Below, one piece after another: positions 1 to 10,350 of a stretch of DNA of 64,000 nucleotides. A program made the translations under genes and the position numbers. The DNA is from Delphinapterus leucas. Taxonomy: Eukaryota; Chordata; Mammalia; Artiodactyla; Monodontidae. How positions within the stretch are numbered: the first letter of the stretch is position 1; each line of letters starts with the position of its first letter. Location: NCBI RefSeq assembly GCF_002288925.2, contig NW_022098008.1, forward strand, positions 7,608,036 to 7,672,035. Direction: 5' to 3'. Under the pieces are notes generated by a model that searched no databases, had not been told where the DNA came from, and saw only the letters and a program-made list of their open reading frames with translations.

Positions 1-19
1 CGAGGCTTGGATAACAAAT

Positions 20-115
20 ATAAATCTGATCACTCAGTTTCCTGACTTATAAATGGGGCTAATGATGCCCACTTCATAGAGCTGCTGAGAAGAGAAAATA
101 AGACAAAGCACCTAA
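20..115 (+). repeat. MIR SINE fragment
   Basis: The stretch CTCAGTTTCCTGACTTATAA followed by ATGGGGCTAATGATGCC matches the central and 3' core of the ancient tRNA-derived MIR SINE (CAGTTTCCTCATCTGTAAAATGGGG). It is diverged and lacks a tRNA head. Confidence 0.6.
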
Positions 116-484
116 AAATAAATAATCCTAAAATAGTCCTCCTTCTTCATTTTATTGATGAAAATTAGGATGGGAGATGCTAAATAATTTTCCCAAGTAA
201 AGCAGTAAGTGGTAAACTGGACACGTAAACCCATCCCAATTGCCAGCCCTGTGATCTTTAGGAAAAAAAACCTCCAAACAATTAGAATTGAATGGTCCCT
301 GCCAAAGTCCAAGTAAAGCGTAAAGTAACTGAACTTTTCCCTACTAGCAGTTTTCTCAAAAGCCAAAGAGGTTTCATGTGTTGGGATAACAAACCCATCA
401 GAATTTGGAGGCCTGGATACAGGACCCAGTTCTAGTACTGATTAGTTACGAAAACTAAAGTTTCTCTAGTCGGAGGAGGTTGAG

Positions 485-700
485 GCTTTGTATCTGAGGA
501 CTGGGGTTGGGAGCCCAGCTCGGCCACTAATCAGCCAGTGTCCTCGGCCTAATTATGTGCTCTGAGGTTCAACGAATGCCCATCTCTGTCTGTGGGAGAA
601 GCTGTTACCAATCATAGCACAGTTGCCAGAATGAGACGAGATACATGGGAAGCACTGAGCCCAGTGTCTGGAACTTGGTGGTTCTAAAAATTACACCCAT
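485..700 (+). repeat. MIR SINE
   Basis: The segment runs from a GACTGGGGTTGGGAGCCCAG region, through CGGCCACTAATCAGCC, to a tail with GAAGCACTGAGCCCAGTGTC. This is the order of a MIR element: B-box region, CCACT..CTAGCTGTGTGACC core, then AGCACAGTGCCTGG. It is strongly diverged and therefore old. Confidence 0.65.
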
Positions 701-763
701 GATGATGATGATGACAATGCTATGAAAGTTCTTCTCAGAAGAAAGGCCCTCAAAGGAAGTCTG

Positions 764-1106
764 CTGTTATGCATGAATGTCTCCCCAAAATTCATATGTT
801 GAAACCCTAACCCTCAGGGTGTCTGTATTTGGGGTTGGAATCTCTAAGGAAGTGGCTGAGGTCAAATCAGGTCATATCGGTGGGCCCCTGATCTCATAGG
901 ATTAGTGCCACTCCATGTTCACTGAGGATAAAAAGCCACGTGAGGACACAGTGAGAAGGTGGCCATCTACAAGCTAGGAAGGGAGCTCTCGTCAGAAAGT
1001 GAATTGGTCAGAACCTTGATCACAGACTTCTAGCCTCCAGAATTGCAAGAAAATAAATTTCCTATCTGTGGTATTTTGTTACGGCAGCCCGAGCTGACTA
1101 ATACAC
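764..1106 (+). mobile_element. MaLR solo LTR, MLT1A-like
   Basis: The sequence opens TGTTATGCATGAATGTCTCC, continues CAAAATTCATATGTTGAAAC, and ends with CAGCCTCCAGAATTGCAAGA, a TTTTGTTACGGCAGCCCGAG block and ACTAATACAC. These are the landmarks of MLT1-type LTRs, non-autonomous ERVL-related elements shared by placental mammals. No internal sequence is adjacent, so it is a solo LTR, antisense to SEMA5A. Open frames across it are accidental. Confidence 0.8.
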
Positions 1107-1749
1107 TTGCTGACTGGCCAAACATGAGTAGATGGCTTCATCTCTTTGTGTTTCAGCTTCTTCTGAACATGGGTATATGGGAGGAGATGATGTACAGAGC
1201 CCCTTACAGCTTGAACATGTGGCAATATTGTGATTTGTACGTGAATGGCCTCCACCTGCTCTTTATTCCCTCACAGCTGCCCCATCACATCCCATTCACC
1301 CCAACGGGAAATCTCACCACATTCCCAATTAGAGCTCAAATTCTGTTTGTGCATCTCCACTGCTCTGTGTCCTGGACCCCATTCATTACAGCATCATTCA
1401 TTAGGAGTCAGAGCTTCTGGGGACACAGAGTCCACCATCATTAGTACTAATTGAAGCTTGGATTCGCAACCTGCTGCATTATGCTGGCCTTTTTCAGTCC
1501 AGGCTCAGGCGTCACAGCTGACAAAAGGCCCTTTTTCGGTCAGGCGCCTCAGTAGACAAAAGGCCTCGGTCTATTTACATGAGGCAAGCCGAGTGTGGGG
1601 CTGTCCCCAGGGGCTGGGTGGCAGTGGCTCACAGCCGTACTGTGCACACGCTGGGGGGTTAAATCGCCCCAGCCAGTCTGTCTACACAAGGACTCTGCAT
1701 GCTATGTGGGGGGATGATGGGAAGAGTGCCCCTTTGTCCCCAGAATTAC

Positions 1750-1885
1750 CTGGAAGTTGGGGTTAGGGTTGGGATACGGTAGCCAGGCGGACCGAGAGCT
1801 CTCCTGGTACTTGAAGGGCCCGTTAAAGGCCTGCGAGATGGCGCTGAGGTTGAAGACGCACACGGCTGAGGCAGCGATGCTGTTC
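1750..1885 (-). CDS. SEMA5A: SEMA5A exon, Sema domain (136 bp)
   Basis: This is the most 3' visible exon. The first base completes the Val codon of the previous exon, then it reads NSIAASAVCVFNLSAISQAF, NGPFKYQESSRSAWLPYPN and finishes at PNPNFQ in phase 0. The V-C-x-F followed by I-x-x-A-F-x-G-x-F-K pattern is the standard Sema signature after the propeller core. Sequon NLS is present. The acceptor is GGCTCCCAG and the donor is CCAG followed by GTAATT. One difference from remembered human is Ser for Asn in YQESSRS. The next exon, expected to start with the Cys-Gly-Thr block, was not found in positions 1-1749 and must lie outside the window. Confidence 0.94.
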
Positions 1886-2286
1886 CTGGGAGCCGAGGAA
1901 GAGAAAGGAGAAGGCAGGTCAGAGAGCCCCGCTGTGATCCCTGTCCCAGGGCCCTCCCACGGGCCCTGGGTGCCAAGGAAGCACCTTCTAGGGGAAGACT
2001 CACCATTAGTCTCCTAAATACCCCAAGGATGAAGCTGAAGCAGTGAATGGTGTCCCCCTGGGGTTTCTTTATAGGGGAACAAACACTTCACTCTAGGAAC
2101 AAGGGTATTTAGCAGTTATGACACTCATAATCCTGCCAGATGAGATGAATTCACCCAGCCACAAGGGGAGTGACAAAGTCTTTTGTCCCCATCAGCCTGG
2201 CAGGGCTCTCCCCACCTGTTCATCTCCTTACTTTAGCTGGCAGTGGGGCAAGCTGCTGCTGCTGCTTTTTAAAAAAGCCCCAGATA

Positions 2287-2496
2287 GGGCTTCCCTGGTG
2301 GCACAGTGGTTGAGAGTCCGCCTGCCGATGCAGGGGACGCGGGTTCGTGCCCCGGTCCGGGAAGATCCCACATGCCGTGGAGCGGCTGGGCCCATGAGCC
2401 ATGGCCGCTGTGCCTGTGCGTCCGGAGCCTGTGCTCCGCAAAGGGAGAGGCCGCAGTGGTGGGAGGCCCACGTACTGCAAAAAAAAAAAAAAAAAA
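2287..2496 (+). mobile_element. CHR-type SINE (cetacean tRNA-derived)
   Basis: This is a near-consensus CHR SINE with head GGGCTTCCCTGGTGGCACAG, an internal B-box-like GGTTCGTGCCCCGGTC, and a tail GTACTGC followed by a run of about 25 A. It is flanked by a target-site duplication, AAAAAAGCCCCAGATA (2271-2286 and 2497-2512), so the insertion boundaries are certain and the copy is young. It is antisense to SEMA5A. Confidence 0.95.
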
Positions 2497-2989
2497 AAAA
2501 AAGCCCCAGATAGTTGTGGTTATATGTTATCCTTTAAAAAAAATACCAACTAAAAGCATTTTGCAAAAAGTGCCTGTCAGAGACCCTTCATATATATATA
2601 TATAATGTATCTATATATATTTTTTAATTTAAAAAGAATTTTAAATTCAAAGGGTCAGAGAGAAACATTTGACACAGCACTGACACAGGACATCTTGAAG
2701 CCTTAATTTAGAATTCAAGCTGTACAGAATTGACGGCTATAAATGAGAGGCTCTCAGAGTCCCGTGCCCTTTACTAAGTGGAAACAGCAATATTTTTTTT
2801 GTTGTTAAATAAATCTGCATTGTGAGCTCAGCTATGGTTTTAAAATTTCGTGTTAATGCTTTTAGCCAATAACATGTCTACTTATCCATTTTTTCCCCCC
2901 TGAATCAAAGAAAAAGTCAAGAAACTCCAAAATGGAAATAACTACCTTAAACTTGGTTCATCTGAAAAACACTGAATAGGTGGTAGACA

Positions 2990-3145
2990 CCTTCTAAAGG
3001 CTTTACAAACTCCAACTCATTTAAGCTTCATAAGGTAGGGGAAATTCATTGTTAGGAAATTGGGACCCAGTGAGGTCAAGACACCTGCCCCAAATCACCC
3101 AGCCACTAAATGGGGGAGTTGGACTGAAACCCCAGGTGGGTTGGT
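2990..3145 (-). repeat. MIR SINE, antisense
   Basis: The order CTTTACAAACTCCAACTCAT, TTAAGCTTCATAAGGTAGGG, CAAGACACCTGCCCCAAATC and GGGAGTTGGACTGAAACCCC follows the reverse complement of MIR. Confidence 0.7.
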
Positions 3146-3564
3146 ACCAAAAAGGGAAATTTTTTAATTCTTTGTGACAGCTCTGTGTGGATGGTAATAA
3201 AAAACACCCCCATGGAAGGTTAGAGCCTTGAGAGCAGGGGTGCGTGTTCCCTCTGGAAGCTCCAGCACAGAGAAGAGAGTCTGGTGGGAAGATGCGTACC
3301 CCTCACTGCTGGCAAATAAACTGATAAACGATAAATATGAACTTATTCATATTGCTAATTTTACTCTTTTTTAGGAAGATGAGAAGTCAAATTGTGTAAG
3401 GAAGAATTAGTCTTTGGACATGTGACTGGACTTCAGCGAGAAGTCGAAGACAGCTCTGCTGGAGCAATAACGGCCAGCCAGACCCACAGGAGGGGTTCTA
3501 CCTGGGGACCAGGGGACCACGCCTTGGCCCTGGCACGGTGACAGTCGAGGGCGGAGTGTTAATA

Positions 3565-3750
3565 ATACCTCCCTGAGCCCTCTGCTAAGTGCCTGAAAGG
3601 GAGCATCTTATTTATCACAGGGAACCTCTAGACCCTGAGACCAGCCTGATTTTACAGATGTAGGAACCAAAGCACAGGGAGGTTACTGAACCCAAGTCAC
3701 AGGCTGAGGGGAAGTAAAGCAGAATTTACATGGGGCCCGGGGGTTCATGC
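3565..3750 (-). repeat. MIR SINE, antisense
   Basis: The sequence contains CTGATTTTACAGATGTAGGA, then ACCAAAGCACAGGGAGGTTA and a CCCAAGTCACAGGCTGAGG block, the reverse-strand MIR core. Both ends are diverged. Confidence 0.65.
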
Positions 3751-5729
3751 CTTTGACCCCATTGCTATGCTTCTTCCCGGGAAGGGAAGAAACTTATCGT
3801 CTCCCTGCTGGCATCCCATTTCTCAGTTCGCTGCGTTCACTCACTCTGAAGGGGGCTGGGCGGGGTCTCTGGTGTCACTCTGGATGTCCCAGTGGCTGCC
3901 AGCCTGAGCATCCCTGACAGGTGTTGATGGACACTTCTTTTTGCCCCTCAGTGAGCTGAGGCCCATCGGTACAGCACATGTATGCCATGTGCACAACCAA
4001 CACACACACACTCATTTTCCTGTTCTCCCTCTGCCCTATAACTTGCAGTGATCTGAGAAGGGTGGGGGGCGAGGACATGAGTGACTCCCCAGCTTTTCCC
4101 CAGCTCTTCCTGGGATGGGCCTGCCTGCTAGAACTGTGCATTACTCACCTTCTCCTGCCTGTCCCAGCACGCAGGGGAGGCCAGCCCAGGTCTAGAGTAC
4201 TGTGACCTTGGGGCTGCGTCTGCTTAAAGCTGGGGTCGGTAGTCATAAGCCCATTTGGCTAACAGACCTTCAGTCACATATCGCAAGCTGGCCTCTATCA
4301 GTAGTCATGGTGATAACGTGGCCTTCATCTAATGCTCTGTTTTATTTCTTTACTTGTTTACAGCCCAGGCAGGTAAAAGTGGAGGTAGCCCCCCGGCCCT
4401 TGGTGAGCCCAACAATATGGGAACTTAGAGTTTCCTTCCTTAATCTGCTGGAAGCCGCTGGTAGAAAAGTAGACAAGTTCCTCCTAGCTCTTCATCTCCT
4501 AAGGAGGGAAGAGAAATCAAAAGTTTTGCCCTCCCCCACTCCTACTACTACATTATCTGAGAGCCAGCATTTTTAGCTTTCCAGGAAAAAAATAAGCAAA
4601 ACCTTCAGAGATTCTGTGGCAGGAGTGTACCACTTCCTGCAGCCCAACTCATGCCCTAGGGGTTGAGAAAACCCCACAGCCCTAGGGACAGTATGGGCTG
4701 GAAGAGTGAACTTTATCCCCATTCCCCAGTGCTAGGGACATTGATGAATATACAGGGACAAACCAACCCTATGAGCAAAAGCCCGAGAAAGCTTAGCCAG
4801 GGCATTTTTAGTTATCAATTCAGAGACAGGACATAACCGGTACCTCGAACTGTCACTTTCTTTCAATGCGGAGCAAGTCTTACCAAGAATGCGGTCACCT
4901 CCTGAGAGGGTAAGAGCCAGACAGAGACAGGAGAGGGAGCCCAGGCAGAACATATTATGGAATTAGAGATGAAAAGATCAGAAGGTTGTTCCCAAGACCT
5001 AGTGACAATAAGTATTCAAGAGAGAAAGGGAGGTCTAGCAATTCTATTTCTGTTAGTATAGATGCCCCATATAGGATGATTTCCAACATGATGGGCATTT
5101 GCAACACTGAACAACTAATCTGGAATAGTCTGAAATGGTATTTTTGCAAGTATCCAAATTGACTATCCACCCTCTTGGAATGGCCCAGACACAGTAATTT
5201 TATAACTTTTTAAATTGCTCGTTTTTGCCTGAAGCCAGGGGAATGAACAGCTCAGTAAGCCAAGCTCCCATTGAGTGTAAAACTGATGTCAACAGAGCAA
5301 GCGAACATCCATCTCGTGCAGCCTATACTACTTCTTAAACAAGGTTTCGGAAGGCAAATCATCTTCAGAAACTATACACTGATTTTTTTCAAAAGGAACT
5401 TATTAAGGAGAGAAAATAACCTCTGGGGTTGAAAACCAGATTTACAGGAAAGATGGGCGTAGTGGGGTTGGGGACGGGGAGGGAGCCGTCCATTTTAGTC
5501 TAATTTTCCTAACTTCATGTCACAAAGAAGACCCTTCACGAGTAAATGTCATTATCAAGCGAACGTTGACACTTCAGCTCAGCTGTAGGAAGAATGGGAG
5601 GGGAGAGGAACAAGGAAGTAAGATGCAGATAAAGTGATTCTTCAGAAATGCAATTCATAGGGAAGCTTCTGATTGCAGAAGAGATGAAAAAGTAAGTTAG
5701 CAAGACTGGGGAAGCCGAGGAAACATCAC

Positions 5730-5843
5730 AGGGTGACCGACTGTCCTGGTTCGCCCAGGACCGAGAGGTTTCCCAGGATGCAGGGCAGTCCTCGGTGCTA
5801 AAAGCTGTGCAGTCCTGGACAAACCCGGATGGTTGGTCGTCCC
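5730..5843. mobile_element. Short inverted-repeat DNA transposon relic (MITE-like)
   Basis: About 114 bases begin GGGTGACCGACTGTCCTGGT and end GGATGGTTGGTCGTCCC. Reverse-complementing the end gives GGGACGACCAACCATCC, an imperfect match to the start that extends about 30 bases inward through CCAGGAC. A palindrome this compact, with terminal inverted repeats and no coding sequence, is typical of a non-autonomous mammalian DNA transposon. I cannot name the subfamily and see no convincing target-site duplication. Confidence 0.6.
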
Positions 5844-6742
5844 ACCCCATGGATCGGCGCATTTAACCCATCCTGATACATATTCTTTACTTTGGATACA
5901 GATATTTGGCTTTTGTCCAAACCATTAGGTAACCAGATAAGAGATTTCAAAGGTGATGCAAAGCAGGACCCACACTGCAGTATCATCATGCCCACAGCCA
6001 ATGCTGAGAAAAGTGGAGCTCAGAGCCTCTGTGATTCCTAGGGGTGGGGTGTGGTCTTGTGGAGTCAGCTAAGAACAGACATTAAGTATGGGGTTAATCT
6101 ACACTCCACCAGACAAAGAGTGAATGAAAGACAGGCAACTTCATATGCTTTGCCTAGTCCAAACAGAAGTACCTTCCCACAAGAAATCAAATACTGTAAT
6201 TTTTTACAAAAATATTTAAAAAGTAGAATCATCATTCTAGAAATGCCTAAGTTAGCCATCATCTAGAACAATAGTTTACAATGCAGCTATGGGAAAATGA
6301 GGAGGTGCATTTCCTACATGAGCAGGGGTCCAGGTAAGAGTTACATTATCTCAAAGATCAAACTCTCCAGACAACACTGCTTTCGTTATGCAGTGACATG
6401 ACTTGTGTATAGGAAAAAAAAAACGACATCTAGCATTTCAAAAAGTGCCCAGAGCACATTGGTAAATCAGGAAGGAAAAACTTACAGAGAACAATTTGAT
6501 GCTACCATGACATAAGGATTGATCAAAACTTTCTGATTAGCTTTATTTTCCTAATACCAGTCTCAGAAATCACATCACCTTTTGTAACATTTAATTCATA
6601 CTCAAAATTTCTTTTGGCTGTTAGCCAAGTAAAAGAAGAAAGATTACTTTTAAAGCAACTTGTAAGCCTCAAAGGTCAGAGAACAGTAGACTCATTCAGA
6701 AGGAGTAGAAAAGCAGGGAAGGAATGATTTCCAGTTACGTAC

Positions 6743-7028
6743 ACATTGGTGGTAAAGATGCCGTAGATCAGATCCAGCTCAGGCAGGAAGAAGGTGCCCT
6801 GCAGCTCATTGTAGTAGAAAGGGAGCTCGCCAGGGCGGGAGCAGTTGAGACGGGCCTTCATAAACGTGGTCCACGTGTCCTCCAGCAGGAACCGGCCCCC
6901 GATGTCATTCTTGCAAAGGCGGGCAGCTCGGGAGAACACGGTCTTCCCACAGTCATGCTCCACAGCATTTTCGCGGAAAAAGAAGTAGGTGAAATTCCCG
7001 ATGTCATAAGATGACACGAAGTTTGGTT
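6743..7028 (-). CDS. SEMA5A: SEMA5A exon, Sema domain core (286 bp)
   Basis: This exon supplies the most diagnostic Sema motifs: EPNFVSSYDIG, FTYFFFRENAVEHD, SRAARLCKNDIGG, the T-F-M-K-A-R-L-N-C-S block, and the ending LDLIYGIFTTN plus two bases. It enters in phase 1 (completing the Glu codon) and leaves in phase 2. The acceptor is TGTTTCTAG and the donor is AATGT followed by GTACGT. Sequons NFT and NCS are present. An open frame extends past both ends (upstream Met-Phe-Leu and a downstream tail), but those residues are intronic. An L1 fragment sits 31 bases upstream of the acceptor in the transcript, and its target-site duplication includes the pyrimidine tract. Confidence 0.97.
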
Positions 7029-7059
7029 CTAGAAACAACAGGAAAGAAGAAAAGTCTCA

Positions 7060-7237
7060 GCCTACTGGGCAGCACAGCAAATTCTGCTGGATATTATGTA
7101 ACAACCTAAATGGGAAAGGAATTTGAAAAAGAATAGATACATGTATATGGAGAACTGAATCACTTTGCTGTACACCCGAAACTAACACATTGTTCATCAA
7201 CTATGCTCCAATATAAAGTAAAAAGGTAAAACAAAAA
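7060..7237 (+). mobile_element. 5'-truncated L1 insertion next to SEMA5A splice acceptor
   Basis: The sequence matches the final part of the cetartiodactyl L1 3' UTR: TAACAACCTAAATGGGAAAG, GAACTGAATCACTTTGCTGT, then CTCCAATATAAAGTAAAAAG. It aligns with the longer copy at 25092-25443. An identical 23-bp target-site duplication (7037-7059 and 7238-7260) fixes the insertion limits. Only about 178 bases inserted. It lies antisense to SEMA5A, 31 bases upstream of the acceptor of the 286-bp exon. Confidence 0.92.
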
Positions 7238-7575
7238 AACAGGAAAGAAGAAAAGTCTCAACGTCCATGTGCTACTCCTTTGTGTCTTGCCTGCTCTGTA
7301 TTTCTTCCAAGGAGACCTGATTTTCTGCGGAAACCCACGGTTCTTATAGAAGAAACAGGAAGCCCTAAGAGCAACTTAGTGATCTATGCCACTGGGTGGA
7401 ACTCAGTACAGGAGCTCTAAGTGACAGGGAATTGCCAGCGTGATTCCAAACATCACACATAAGCATCCGGAGTTAAGGCAGCACTTAGGTACATAACATT
7501 AATACCACCAAAAATGGGCAGCAAAAATGGTGCTTCACTGGTATACTCTTACATAATCTTCAGAAACAGTGGGAG

Positions 7576-8180
7576 ATGAACTGATTTACAAAACGAAACA
7601 GACTCACAGACTTGGAGAATGAACCTGTGGTTACCAGTGGGGGAGGGATAGATTTGGAGTTTGGGATTGACATGTACACACTGCTATGTTTAAAAGAAAA
7701 TAAATAAATAAATAAATAGAAGATTAAAAAAAGGAAAAAATAGGGCTTCCCTAGTGGCGCAGTGGTTGAGAATCCGCCTGCCAATGCAGGGGACATGGGT
7801 TCGAGCCCCGGTCCGGGAAGATCCCACATGCCGCGGAGCAACTGGGCCCGTGAGCCACAAGTACTGAGCCTGCGCGTCTGGAGCCTGTGGTCCGCAACAA
7901 GAGAGGCCGCGACAGTGAGAGGCCCGTGCACCGCGATGAAGAGTGGCCCCTGCTTGCCTCAACTAGAGAAAGCCCTCGCACAGAAACGAAGACCCAACAC
8001 AGCCATAAATAAATAAATAAATAAAGCAAACTGTCAACAAGTAAAAATAAATAAACACTATTATATTTTAAAAAAAGGAAAAATAAATTAGACACAGTGA
8101 GAGACTAGCAACTATAACAATAAAATAGAACAATTATTTCAATATACTATAATAAAGGTTATGTGAATGTGAAAAGAAAA
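7576..8180 (+). mobile_element. L1 3'-end insertion containing a nested SINE
   Basis: The left part matches the L1 3' UTR (ACAGACTCACAGACTTGGAG, a TGTGGTTACCAGTGGGG block, TTGACATGTACACACTGCTA). The 14-bp direct repeat AGAAACAGTGGGAG at 7562-7575 and 8181-8194 looks like the target-site duplication of the whole unit. A CHR SINE is inserted inside. The right part (8087-8180) includes CAATAAAATAGAACAATTAT and is not typical L1, so the exact make-up of the outer element is uncertain. Confidence 0.65.
7743..8067 (+). mobile_element. Full-length CHR-type SINE nested in L1 sequence
   Basis: Head GGGCTTCCCTAGTGGCGCAG, B-box-like GGTTCGAGCCCCGGTC, and the longer 3' body CTTGCCTCAACTAGAGAAAG with GAAGACCCAACACAGCC and an AAAT-rich tail mark a long-form CHR element. 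Its flanks repeat an A-rich direct repeat, TAAAAAAAGGAAAAA (about 7726-7740 and 8070-8084). It is older and more diverged than the short CHR copies. The tail region 8009-8067 has low-complexity AAAT repeats. Confidence 0.85.
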
Positions 8181-10134
8181 AGAAACAGTGGGAGGAAATG
8201 AGATTAAAACATGAAATGTGATTCAGAATATAGGAGTCTGGTATCATGTTCGTGTAGAAGACACCAAAATTCTTTGATTTTACTTATATACACGAGCATG
8301 ACTTTGACATAAGTTATGTGCTTTTAGTAAGGACTTTAAAAACGTTTTCCACTTGTGAAAACTGAAACTATAAGGTTCGTGTCCCGAATCAGCTTTAGCA
8401 ACTCCTGTTACTATGGTGACCATGTAAATGTGATGATCAATTCTTATCTTCCTATTTCTGGGTGTCTGGGGCATCCATTTAAAGGAGGGAAGTGTACTGA
8501 GATGGAGTCATTGTCTGGAAGCTTTCTGACCTCATGATTAGATTAAAATTAGGAACTTAGAAATGAAAAAAAATTATGGCAAACTTTTACTTAATCACCA
8601 CTCTCATTAGGCACTCGGGAATTTATTATAGATTGTCAACTGAATTCCATTCATAGCATTGGAAGTGTTATCTTCACAACTTCCTGTTTGAGTCTATTGA
8701 TAATAAGGATGATACCCTTTCAGACACAGGTGTGCCCTAATACTGATCTTTAATAACCAGGTTTGATTCTTACTCTTCTCTCTATTGCTAAGAGCTTTCC
8801 ACTCCATTAGCAAATGTCTTAATTTATGGTGCAATTAGGATAATAGGACAATATCCTTTGGCGTTCAAAATTAATGGAAAGATATACACAACAGCTATAT
8901 CCACAAGGACATATTTCAGGGACAATTAGTTCTGTAGGACAATTCAACTGGCCTTGTATTATTCCAGATTCAATCAGACTGTACCAACAGACATGCTATT
9001 GGCGGGACAACTAAAAATATGTTTGGCTACAAAATGACCCATTAATGTTAAGAGGAACACCCACCACAGGCTCACCTGAAATGCAGACAATGATTCAGAG
9101 GCTGACAGGCAGGTGGCACTGAGTACCCTGCTATTCTGTTCAGAAAGGCTACAGCCAGTTTTCAGTCAAATACAACTGAATTTCAATCAATGTTTGCTGT
9201 CGTCACAAAATGCTTCAATTTAATTCAACTTCACATTCTAAAAATGTAACAAATATTCTCCATTGTATATGTCATGTACTTTTCTCTTCAGCCCATGATA
9301 TTGTTCTTAAGTCATGTTAAGTACATTAGGTAATAGAGGATTTCATAAGAACTGATTTTAATTTATAAACTGTCAAACATAGTGTCCGATCACTTGCTTT
9401 AACTTGAAATGGATATTAAAAAGAAACCCAAAACACCCTGGATTGCATTAACAGGTATGAGATGGAAGTTAGAAATATTTACTGTACAGTACGCTTTAAT
9501 ATCCTGGAAAGACGCTCACAAAAACAGGAGGTTACACATCTCCGGCTTGTGTTTTTGGAAAGTAAAGCAAAATATTGGGGGATTTTTGAACCTGTGTTCA
9601 CTGTGAGTCTCACAAAGAGAATTACTCACTGAAGCAGATCCCAAAAGCAAAGGTGTGAAACAATTACAAAACTGTATTTCGTTTCTGAAGCTAATATTCA
9701 CATGTATGTCTAATTCTGAAGAGAAGGCTAAATCATATCAGAGCAGGTTCTGCAGCTAGGCTCTTATAACCAGACTGCAGTTTGGTCCTTGTACTGAAAA
9801 CAAACAAAAAACCACCATCATCAACAACAACAAACCTTATCTAAAATGAAGAAAACAAAGAAAGAAGATGCAGGACAGGCGTGTCTAGCTACAGGTCCCA
9901 GCACATGTGGATGAGGTATGGGGCAGAGTCCACAAGGTTTATCAAACACCCTCATGACTACCTACTTCTGCTATTAACTTGGGGACAAACAGCATGCAAA
10001 CCACATAGTAAACAGTATCTAGGAAGTCTTGAGTAGGAAGTCGAGGAGCTGAAAAAGTAAAAAGATCTGCCTTGGTTTCTTCCAGCTCAAGGCTGGCCTA
10101 TAGTTTAAAAACCCTGTCGAGTGCGAAACTCTTG

Positions 10135-10350
10135 CGTGAGGCTCTGAGCTGGGTGCTCCCCCTTCATAAGCTCAGTAAATGCACAGGAATTATAGAGGGA
10201 GATACTGTGTGACTCCTCCCATTTCATAGATGAAGACACTAAATCCTGGAGGTTAAGGAACCTGTCCAAGTTCACACAACCAGCAATGGTGGTTGGGTTA
10301 TGTCCCAAATCCAGACCATCTGACCTCACAGCCTACACACGTACCCTTAT
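10135..10350 (-). repeat. MIR SINE, antisense
   Basis: CTCCCATTTCATAGATGAAG, GGTTAAGGAACCTGTCCAAG and the CAAATCCAGACCATCTGACC block follow the antisense MIR order. It is highly diverged. Confidence 0.65.

Larger units (their letters stand above)
1..1749 (-). other. SEMA5A: SEMA5A intron, 5' part (continues outside window)
   Basis: This follows the last visible SEMA5A exon in the transcript and runs off the window. It holds MIR-like pieces (about 20-115 and 485-700) and an MLT1-type LTR (764-1106). From 1107 to 1749 I see nothing recognisable. Long open frames here have no protein resemblance. Confidence 0.85.
1886..6742 (-). other. SEMA5A: SEMA5A intron (4,857 bp)
   Basis: Complete intron between the 286-bp and 136-bp exons. 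It holds a young CHR SINE (2287-2496), a short TA repeat near 2590-2604, two antisense MIRs (about 2990-3145 and 3565-3750), and an inverted-repeat element (5730-5843). The stretches 3800-5700 and 5850-6740 show no clear repeat or gene. Confidence 0.9.

Noticed and set aside
1043..1766. Plus-strand frames of 133 and 102 codons
   Set aside because: The first starts inside an MLT1-type LTR end; the second overlaps the SEMA5A exon border on the opposite strand. Neither resembles a protein.
2220..2605. Open frames with Arg/Pro-rich peptides, repeated at several other places
   Set aside because: These are translations of the CHR SINE (both strands), which explains why similar peptides recur at each copy.
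6676..7038. A 120-residue open frame taken as a stand-alone gene
   Set aside because: Only 6743-7028 is coding. The methionine start and the tail lie in introns, beyond clear splice sites, and the exon phases need neighbours on both sides.
7801..7816. tRNA gene suggested by B-box-like GGTTCGAGCCCCGG
   Set aside because: The sequence is the tRNA-derived head of a SINE. There is no cloverleaf, no terminator in place, and it is a retroposon copy.
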